From positions 1 to 16,520 of the forward strand of contig JAJDEH010000199.1 in assembly GCA_029259935.1 (NCBI GenBank): 16,520 nucleotides of DNA, read 5' to 3'. Shown one piece after another: positions 7,678 to 13,913 of this stretch. A program made the position numbers and the translations under genes. The stretch's first letter is position 1. Each line of letters opens with the position of its first letter. Source of the DNA: Planctomycetota bacterium. Its GTDB lineage: Bacteria > Planctomycetota > Planctomycetia > Pirellulales > Pirellulaceae. The notes beneath the pieces are model-generated. The model saw only the letters and a list, made by a program, of their open reading frames with translations. It was not told where the DNA came from and searched no databases.

Positions 7678-8625
7678 ATGGCAGAGTCCACAATTTCACC
7701 GGTCGAACCCGACCTGATCTTACCGCTGTTCGGCGTTCAGGACCAACATCTACGCACCATTCGCGACGCGCTGAGTGTAGCGATAACGCATCGTGACGGG
7801 GAGATTCGGGTTGCCGGTGATGAACCGGCCGTCGCGCAGGCGACCGAGATCCTCGAGCGGCTCAAATCGCAGGTCGAACGGCGCGGGGTGCTGCGCGTCG
7901 AAGAAGTGCAACAGACGGTGGACCAAGTAACCGGCAACGATGCATCGTCGGCTTCGGGCACGATTGACGTCATTCAAGTAGGACGCCCCGTGCGGCCGCG
8001 AACCGACGGCCAAGCAAGATATGTCGACGCCATTCGTAAGCACGATGTGATTTTCGCCATCGGACCCGCTGGAACCGGCAAGACATATCTTGCGGTGGCA
8101 ATGGCCATCGAGGCGCTCAAGCACCAGCTCATACGTAAGATCGTGCTGGTGCGACCGGCGGTCGAAGCGGGCGAGAGCCTTGGTTTCCTGCCCGGCGATC
8201 TGCAGGCCAAGATCAATCCGTATTTGAGGCCGCTGCTCGACGCGCTTCACGAAATGGTTGACTTCGATCAGGTCAAACGGCTGATGGATCAAGACGTGAT
8301 TGAAGTCATCCCGCTGGCTTACATGCGCGGCCGTACGCTGAACGACGCCTTCATCATCCTGGACGAAGGCCAGAACACGACCGTTTCGCAAATGAAAATG
8401 TTTCTCACGCGGATGGGGCACGATTCGAAAATCGTTGTCTCGGGCGACGTGACTCAAGTCGACTTGCCGGCGAACGCCCGTAGTGGGCTGAACGACGCGC
8501 TGAATCGGCTGAAAGACATCAAAGGCATCGGCATTGTCAAGCTGAGCGAGAAAGATATCGTACGCCACGAGATCGTGCAAAAGATCGTCAAGGCATACGA
8601 CACGCAGCCGGAAAGGCGGCACTAA
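7678..8625 (+). CDS. ybeZ: PhoH family ATPase, YbeZ type
   Basis: This is a cytoplasmic PhoH-like P-loop ATPase of 315 residues, the normal length for YbeZ, linked in other bacteria to YbeY and ribosome/RNA maturation. An N-terminal KH-like segment lies at about residues 15-80. Walker A is GPAGTGKT at 129-136 (K135), and Walker B is IILDEGQNT with D229 and E230. The family signature VRPAVEAGESLGFLPGDLQ follows Walker A, and VVSGDVTQVDLP is near residue 260. The start is ATG at 7678, without an obvious ribosome site but with a stem-loop just upstream. It is the first gene of a packed operon (next gene 4 bases away), in the widely conserved order with ybeY and corC/ybeX. Confidence 0.96.
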   Translation: MAESTISPVEPDLILPLFGVQDQHLRTIRDALSVAITHRDGEIRVAGDEPAVAQATEILERLKSQVERRGVLRVEEVQQTVDQVTGNDASSASGTIDVIQVGRPVRPRTDGQARYVDAIRKHDVIFAIGPAGTGKTYLAVAMAIEALKHQLIRKIVLVRPAVEAGESLGFLPGDLQAKINPYLRPLLDALHEMVDFDQVKRLMDQDVIEVIPLAYMRGRTLNDAFIILDEGQNTTVSQMKMFLTRMGHDSKIVVSGDVTQVDLPANARSGLNDALNRLKDIKGIGIVKLSEKDIVRHEIVQKIVKAYDTQPERRH

Positions 8626-8629
8626 GGCC

Positions 8630-10972
8630 ATGATGTCTTCCGGCAGTTCGAAACGGCATCGATCGGAATTGACGTTGCCGCCCGGCCAATTCGCTCGGCT
8701 CGTGAGAACGCTTCGCCGCAGCGATGTACTCACCAGAATCGGGCTGTGCATTCTGGCCGCGCTACTGATGTGGCTCTGCACGATGGGCTGGCGGCCCCCG
8801 TTCGCATACCGAGAAGGCGACGTCCCCGCGCGAGATATTGTCGCCCGCGTCCAGTTCAGCCAGGATGACGAAGAAGCAACGGAGGAACTGAAAGAACGCC
8901 GCGCGGTAGAGTTTATTTCGATCTATATCAACAATCCCCAAGAATTGATTTCACTGCGACAGGGGCTCAAGGATCAGGTATCGCAGATCATTCGCTCGGA
9001 ATCGTTCGAAAAGCTTGAAGCCACGGTTTGGCAAAAATTTCTTACGGATGACCAGTTGGAAGAGGCGAGCCAACAGGAAATGATGTTTCTGCGTTTCCGC
9101 GAGGCGTTCGCCACCGACCCCGAGTTGGAACGATTTGAAGAGATCCTCAAACGGGCCTTTGATGACTTCGAGAGTCACGGATTGTTGAAAGACACGAATC
9201 GCGGTTTTCTCAAAGAGACCAAGACGGCCGGCAACCCAACCCTCATTCGTGTTCACCCGGTGGGCAATCCCGAGCGATTGGAAGAAGTCGAAGTCAAGGA
9301 TGTCCGAATTAGCGAAGCGATCGAGTCGTTGCGTGTCAAACTTTCCCAGGAATTCACTTCGGCGATGGTCTCCAATCAGGATGCCGAGACGGCCACCGAG
9401 CATGTGTTGTCCTGGCTGAACACCTCGCCCTTGCCAGTGACCCTGGAGTACGACAAGGAGGAAAGCGACGACGCCTGGGAATTGGAGAAGAACAGTGTGG
9501 AGATGGTAATCAAGACCATCAGCCCAGGGGAAAAACTCGCGGATGCGAGACAGTCGCTCGATAAAGACGACATTGAATTGTTAACGGCCGAGTACAACGA
9601 GCTTACGGCCAACATGACGGCTGGCGAATACCTGACCCATTTCCTCGCCGATTTCGGCATGTATATCGCGCTGTACAGTCTATGTGGTTTTTTCGTCTTC
9701 TATCGCGAACCCGAGTTGCTCGCCAATACGCGCCGTCTGGCGACTTTGTTGGTGATCGTGGCTCTGACGGTGGCTCTGACAAGCGTGATTTTCTTTCGTG
9801 GTTGGCAGATGGAACTAGTTCCATTGGTGCTGTTCAGCATGATCCTGACGATCGTCTATCGGCGCGAAATGGCGTTACTGCTGACGTCATCCGTGGTACT
9901 GCTGATTACGTTGTCACTGGGCCAGGGCATTGTCCAACTCGTGATCGCGATTGCCACCGTGTCGACGGTGATCCAATTGTTGGATCGGATTCGAAGCCGA
10001 ACCAAGTTGATCTATGTTGGTTTGGGCGCGGGCGTGGTCGCCATGTTGACGACCATCGGCGTGAACATTGTCGCCAGTCAAGCCTTTGGAGCGGAGTTTT
10101 TGCCGGCCGACGCGACGCGAACGATTTGGGAGAGTCCCGAGTGGGGCCTGGTAAGAAGCGCGCTATGGACCGGATCGTGTGCTTTCTTGGCTGGAGTGCT
10201 GATGACCGGCTTGCTGCCGTTCATAGAACGTATGTTCGACGTGCAAACCGACATAAGCCTACTGGAATTGGGCGATCAGTCGCATCCGTTGTTGCAAGAA
10301 CTTGTAAGGCGTGCTCCGGGTACTCACAACCATTCGATCAATGTGGCTTCGATTGGCGAGGCGGCGGCGGACGCGATCGGCGCCAACGGATTGTTGGTGC
10401 GTGTAGGCGCTTATTTTCACGACATCGGCAAGATGCTGAAGCCCGCCTACTTCATCGAAAATCAAGACCAGGGCGTCAATCGCCATGATTCGCTGGTGCC
10501 GGCGATGAGTACGCTGGTGATTATCGCCCACGTGAAGGATGGGGCCGATCTGGCCCGGCAGCACAATCTGCCCCAGTCGATTATCAACTTCATCGAGCAG
10601 CATCATGGCACGACGTTGGTCGAGTTCTTCTATCGGCAAGCCGAAAAGCAGAACGAGGAAGATCCCAACGGCGGCGCGGTCGAGGAGGCCAGTTTCCGCT
10701 ATCCGGGCCCCAAGCCGCAGACCAAAGAGGCGGGCGTGATGATGTTGGCCGATGCTTGCGAAAGTGCCAGCCGGACTCTGGTCGAACCGACTCCGGCGCG
10801 CATCGAGAATCTGGTTCATGAAATCGCCATGAAGCGTTTGCTGGACGATCAATTCGACGAATGCGGCCTGACGCTCAAGGAGTTGGCGGCCGTTGAAGAG
10901 AGCCTGGTAAAGTCGTTGACCGCCGTGTATCACGGTCGTGTTTCTTATCCCGACAAACAACATTCGGCATAA
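8630..10972 (+). CDS. pgpH: 7TM receptor with HD phosphohydrolase domain (PgpH-like, probable c-di-AMP phosphodiesterase)
   Basis: The product is 780 residues; ATGs at 8630 and 8633 are both possible, the second better spaced from AAGG at 8624-8627. The layout is one membrane span at about 36-53, a large Glu/Lys-rich extracytoplasmic domain to about 335 (7TMR-HDED type), about seven spans from 338 to 540, then a cytoplasmic HD domain. The metal ligand set appears complete: H568 in THNHS, H597-D598 in HDIGK, H634 in IIAHVKDG, H658-H659 in EQHHGTT, and D708 in LADACESAS. Family members such as PgpH of Listeria hydrolyse cyclic di-AMP; that substrate is inferred here. It sits between ybeZ and ybeY, with 4-base gaps on both sides, so expression should be tied to theirs. 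A signalling ligand for the outer domain cannot be read from sequence. Confidence 0.93.
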   Translation: MMSSGSSKRHRSELTLPPGQFARLVRTLRRSDVLTRIGLCILAALLMWLCTMGWRPPFAYREGDVPARDIVARVQFSQDDEEATEELKERRAVEFISIYINNPQELISLRQGLKDQVSQIIRSESFEKLEATVWQKFLTDDQLEEASQQEMMFLRFREAFATDPELERFEEILKRAFDDFESHGLLKDTNRGFLKETKTAGNPTLIRVHPVGNPERLEEVEVKDVRISEAIESLRVKLSQEFTSAMVSNQDAETATEHVLSWLNTSPLPVTLEYDKEESDDAWELEKNSVEMVIKTISPGEKLADARQSLDKDDIELLTAEYNELTANMTAGEYLTHFLADFGMYIALYSLCGFFVFYREPELLANTRRLATLLVIVALTVALTSVIFFRGWQMELVPLVLFSMILTIVYRREMALLLTSSVVLLITLSLGQGIVQLVIAIATVSTVIQLLDRIRSRTKLIYVGLGAGVVAMLTTIGVNIVASQAFGAEFLPADATRTIWESPEWGLVRSALWTGSCAFLAGVLMTGLLPFIERMFDVQTDISLLELGDQSHPLLQELVRRAPGTHNHSINVASIGEAAADAIGANGLLVRVGAYFHDIGKMLKPAYFIENQDQGVNRHDSLVPAMSTLVIIAHVKDGADLARQHNLPQSIINFIEQHHGTTLVEFFYRQAEKQNEEDPNGGAVEEASFRYPGPKPQTKEAGVMMLADACESASRTLVEPTPARIENLVHEIAMKRLLDDQFDECGLTLKELAAVEESLVKSLTAVYHGRVSYPDKQHSA

Positions 10973-10976
10973 AACG

Positions 10977-11489
10977 GTGATCGAGGTAGAACTGGCGAAC
11001 AATCAGACGGATTTCTCTTTCAGAGAGCAACGCTTGGTCGCGGCCGTACGGAAGGTGCTTGAGGAAGAAGGGATTCGCAACGCCAGCGTCAGCATTGCCG
11101 TAGTGGGGACTGCCCAGATTCACCAGCTCAACCGCGACTATCTGCAACACGACTACCCAACCGACGTGCTGAGTTTTCTGTTCGGTCGGGAAGGCGATCA
11201 GTTGGAAGGCGAGATAGTCGTGTGCGCCGCGACGGCGGCCCAGGTGGTTGTCGGATCGGCCTGTTCGTTGGAGGACGAACTGTTGTTGTATGTAATTCAC
11301 GGCGCGCTGCACCTGGTCGGCCACGATGACCACACCGACGAGGAGCGCGCCGCGATGCGGTCGCGTGAGCGATATTTCTTGGACCATTTTGAAGCTCGCG
11401 TCGTTCACGATGTCAACGACACCTTGGGGACCTCCGCTTCGTGTGGATCGTTGCCCGATCATCATTTAGGCGAGGATCCACCGTCTTGA
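10977..11489 (+). CDS. ybeY: Endoribonuclease YbeY (rRNA maturation factor)
   Basis: YbeY is a small metal-dependent endoribonuclease acting in 16S rRNA 3'-end maturation and ribosome quality control. From GTG at 10977, 4 bases after the pgpH stop, it has 170 residues. An ATG at 10938 would add 13 residues but overlaps pgpH, so the GTG is preferred. Family features are LNRDYLQHDYPTDVLSF in the middle and the zinc motif HGALHLVGHDDH starting at H108, with H112. The third ligand of the E. coli motif (H at position +10) aligns with Asp118 here, while His occurs at +8 and +11. The C-terminal tail overlaps the next gene by 4 bases (TTGA) if that gene starts at 11486. Start choice is moderately certain; identity is firm. 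Confidence 0.94.
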   Translation: MIEVELANNQTDFSFREQRLVAAVRKVLEEEGIRNASVSIAVVGTAQIHQLNRDYLQHDYPTDVLSFLFGREGDQLEGEIVVCAATAAQVVVGSACSLEDELLLYVIHGALHLVGHDDHTDEERAAMRSRERYFLDHFEARVVHDVNDTLGTSASCGSLPDHHLGEDPPS

Positions 11490-12787
11490 CCTTGGCCATG
11501 TTCATCGTGTTAGCGGCGAGCGGCCTGGCGGTCGCGGCGATTGCGGCCACGGGCGTCCGTTCGTTGCGCAACTTTTCGTCGCACGAATTGGAAGAGGTTT
11601 GTCAGCGTCACAATAAGGACGAACGATTCGACGAAATCCTGGACCAACACGACGCGGTCGCGTTAGGCGTCGAGTGTCTGCAGGTACTGGGGTGCGTGCT
11701 GTTCTTTTGCGCGGGAGCCGCTTGGTTGGTTGACCGATATGCTGGCCAGACCGGCGCGGTGAATCTGCCATGGCTGGGCATGATGACGGCCGCGTCCGTG
11801 ACCGTGTTGTTACTCGCCACCAATGTCTGGATTCCGTGGACGTTTTCCAGGATCTGGGCGCCTGTCTGTCTGTGCCACGGCTGGATCTTGTGGAAGACCG
11901 CCAGCCAAGCGATGCGGCCGCTGACGGTGGGCGTCGAATTCGTCGATGCGCTGACTCGGCGGCTCGCCGGAAAACCGGAACATGAAGAACACGACGAAGA
12001 GTACTTCGAAGATGAAATTCGCACGGTGGTGACCGCCGGACACCGGGAAGGACTGCTGGAAGCGGATGCCCGCGAAATGATTGAAGGAGTCATCGATTTG
12101 GAGGATACCGATGTCTCGGAGATCATGACGCAGCGTTCCAACGTCGATGCCCTCGAAATCGGCATGCCGTGGAATGAAATCGTTCGTTTCGTCATCGAGG
12201 CGGGCCGGACTCGCTTGCCGGTCTACGAAGAGAAATTGGACAATGTCGTGGGCGTGCTGTTCGTCAAGGATCTTCTAGCGGAACTGGCCAAGCCGCCAGA
12301 TGAAACCCGTCGTTCATTGCGCGAACTGCTGCGCCCGCGCTGGTCGGTCCCCGCCACCAAGGCCGTGAACGACATGCTGCAGGAGTTCCTGAACACGCGC
12401 AGCCATCTGGCAATCGTGGTCGACGAGTACGATTCGGTGGCGGGCGTCGTCACGATTGAGGACGTGTTGGAAGAGATCGTGGGCGAAATCGTTGATGAAT
12501 CGGATCGGGACGAGGAGGCGGAAATTGTTCGTATCAACGACTCGACCGCCGAAGTGCAAGGGCAAGCGCATTTGGACGAGATTAATGAGGAATTGGAACT
12601 CGAAATTCAGGAGTCCGATCAATACGACACGATTGCCGGCTTGCTGCTGCACCGCTTGGGCCACATTCCCAAAGCGGGCGAGTCGATTGTCGAAAACGGC
12701 ATCCGGATCGCGGTCACCGATGCGACACACCGCCGAATTAATCGCGTACTCATCGAGGTACTCAGTCACGACGAGTTGGCCAGATAA
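11486..12787 (+). CDS. CorC/HlyC-type CBS-domain membrane protein
   Basis: The product is about 433 residues from TTG at 11486, whose TTGA overlaps the ybeY stop, with GAGG at 11472-11475 upstream. A GTG at 11441 (15 residues longer) and ATG at 11498 are alternatives. The N-terminal third resembles a reduced DUF21 region with about three spans (near residues 2-24, 68-90 and 100-125). Then come the acidic linker EHEEHDEEYFEDE, a CBS pair at about 210-330 (MTQRSNVDALE, GRTRLPVYEE, HLAIVVDEYDSVAGVVTIEDVLEEIVGE in two parts), and the CorC_HlyC domain at about 350-430. The family includes YbeX/CorC and CNNM-type proteins implicated in Mg2+/Co2+ efflux; the substrate here is inferred. Its position after ybeZ and ybeY matches the ybeX location in other bacteria. 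Confidence 0.92.
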   Translation: MTLAMFIVLAASGLAVAAIAATGVRSLRNFSSHELEEVCQRHNKDERFDEILDQHDAVALGVECLQVLGCVLFFCAGAAWLVDRYAGQTGAVNLPWLGMMTAASVTVLLLATNVWIPWTFSRIWAPVCLCHGWILWKTASQAMRPLTVGVEFVDALTRRLAGKPEHEEHDEEYFEDEIRTVVTAGHREGLLEADAREMIEGVIDLEDTDVSEIMTQRSNVDALEIGMPWNEIVRFVIEAGRTRLPVYEEKLDNVVGVLFVKDLLAELAKPPDETRRSLRELLRPRWSVPATKAVNDMLQEFLNTRSHLAIVVDEYDSVAGVVTIEDVLEEIVGEIVDESDRDEEAEIVRINDSTAEVQGQAHLDEINEELELEIQESDQYDTIAGLLLHRLGHIPKAGESIVENGIRIAVTDATHRRINRVLIEVLSHDELAR

Positions 12788-12796
12788 GAGATCTCT

Positions 12797-12815
12797 TTGC
12801 AATCGCGTATTGCAA
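12797..12815 (+). terminator. Hairpin after the corC-type gene (possible terminator)
   Basis: TTGCAAT pairs with ATTGCAA over a CGCGT loop, 10 bases after the stop codon. A 10-base palindrome AGAGATCTCT (12787-12796) abuts it. The stem is AT-rich and lacks a following T-run, so termination would be weak or Rho-aided. It could also be an operator. Confidence 0.35.
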
Positions 12816-12852
12816 CTTGCGATGAAAATGACGGAAGTTGCCTGCCCAAAGT

Positions 12853-12872
12853 GATAGCAAGCGTTTGCTATC
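12853..12872 (+). terminator. Second hairpin in the spacer before the SDR gene
   Basis: GATAGCAA pairs perfectly with TTGCTATC over a GCGT loop. It lies 85 bases before the next start codon. There is no T-run. Either it ends readthrough from the operon upstream or serves as an operator for the SDR gene; nothing decides between these. Confidence 0.35.
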
Positions 12873-12945
12873 TGAATTGCCATTCGTGTAGCTCCGTCAA
12901 GCGTGCATAATGCGTGGCCACAACGGCCATCCATGCCGCAGTTTG

Positions 12946-12951
12946 AAGGAG
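12946..12951 (+). promoter_or_regulatory. Ribosome binding site for the SDR gene
   Basis: AAGGAG lies 5 bases before ATG at 12957 and selects it over an in-frame ATG at 12903. The shorter product starts directly with the Rossmann beta strand. CATAAT at 12906-12911 may be a -10 box, but no -35 partner is clear. Confidence 0.75.
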
Positions 12952-12956
12952 AATAC

Positions 12957-13850
12957 ATGAACGCCCTAGTCTTTGGCGCGAAGGGTTACATTGGAAGTTC
13001 ATTGATCTCGGCCCAGCCCACTTGGCAAAGTTCGTCGGTCGATATTACGGATGCCAATCAAGTGGCCCGCGAACTTGATGCGCGTCGGCCCTCGGTCGTG
13101 GTCAATTGCGCCGGTAAGACGGGTCGGCCGAATATCGATTGGTGTGAATCGCATCGTGCGGAAACGGCGCTGGCCAATGTGGCCGGGCCATTGGTATTGA
13201 TGCAACAATGCCTGGCTCGCGATATCTACCTCGTTCACATGGGATCGGGCTGTATTTATCGTGGAGACAATGGCGGCCTTGGATTCGGCGAAGACGATCC
13301 GTCGAATTACTTTGGCAGCTATTATTCGCTGACGAAATATGCTGCCGACCAAGCGCTCGTCGAACATCCGGTTCTCATTCTTCGTATTCGCATGCCTTTC
13401 GACGGGTCGAATCATCCTCGCAATCTGATCAATCGATTGAAAGGCTATCGCCGTGTACTCGACGCGCGAAACTCGCTTACTTATTTGCCGGATTTTGTCC
13501 GAGCCGCTGGTTCCTTGATTGAACGACGGGCGACGGGCATCTATCACATCGTGAATCCTGGCACGATTTCGCCCCTCGACGTGATGCACCGATATCGCGA
13601 CTTGGTCGACTCCAGCCACCAATTCGAATGTCTGCCACCTGAACTTCTGGGCGAGGTGGCAACCACGGGCCGCAGTAATTGCATGCTGTCTGGAGATAAA
13701 CTGGCCCACGCGGGAATTCCGTTGCGTCACGTTTCCGAGGCCGTGGACGAAGCGCTGCGCGCGGTCAGTCAACTGAACAAGCAGCCAGCGACCGTTCCGA
13801 TGATCGCGACTCGTTCACGCCGGAGTCCCGCGCGCAGAAAGGCCGGCTAG
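12957..13850 (+). CDS. RmlD-like SDR, plant NRS/ER-type NDP-4-keto-6-deoxyglucose epimerase/reductase
   Basis: The product is 297 residues. The Rossmann motif GAKGYIG is at residues 7-13 and the SDR catalytic pair YSLTK at Y123/K127. It resembles the plant nucleotide-rhamnose synthase/epimerase-reductase (UER1/NRS-ER) more than bacterial RmlD: GKTGRPNIDWCESHR, GSGCIY with S97 in the active-site position, GFGEDDPSNYFGSYYSLTK and LRIRMPF all follow the plant pattern as I recall it, as do NPRN-like HPRNLI and TGIYHIVNPG. That family makes NDP-L-rhamnose from NDP-4-keto-6-deoxyglucose, so a surface-sugar role is likely. The partner dehydratase is not in the window. The C-terminus ends in a basic Ser/Arg tail (RSRRSPARRKAG), which is unusual. 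It stands alone, convergent with the G8 gene, 63 bases apart. Confidence 0.82.
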   Translation: MNALVFGAKGYIGSSLISAQPTWQSSSVDITDANQVARELDARRPSVVVNCAGKTGRPNIDWCESHRAETALANVAGPLVLMQQCLARDIYLVHMGSGCIYRGDNGGLGFGEDDPSNYFGSYYSLTKYAADQALVEHPVLILRIRMPFDGSNHPRNLINRLKGYRRVLDARNSLTYLPDFVRAAGSLIERRATGIYHIVNPGTISPLDVMHRYRDLVDSSHQFECLPPELLGEVATTGRSNCMLSGDKLAHAGIPLRHVSEAVDEALRAVSQLNKQPATVPMIATRSRRSPARRKAG

Positions 13851-13913
13851 GAAGCGGTGCCCCGTTGGTTGGGGCTCGGAGTTCCAGGCCTTGTCGGACG
13901 TCCTAACGCACCG
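13851..13913. other. Short convergent spacer with weak hairpin
   Basis: The 63 bases separate the ends of two convergent genes. GCCCC at 13859-13863 can pair with GGGGC at 13871-13875 over a 7-base loop, and GGACGTCC is a palindrome at 13897-13904 or one base either side. Neither has a T-run. They might end both transcripts, but this is weak. Confidence 0.25.

Noticed and set aside
7750..8781. Long minus-strand open frame opposite phoH (343 codons)
   Set aside because: It is fully antisense to a clearly conserved PhoH gene, its translation has no recognisable motif, and GC-rich third-codon bias commonly opens such frames.
10259..11002. Minus-strand open frame opposite the HD domain of pgpH
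   Set aside because: The plus strand encodes an intact metal-ligand set, so the antisense frame is a by-product.
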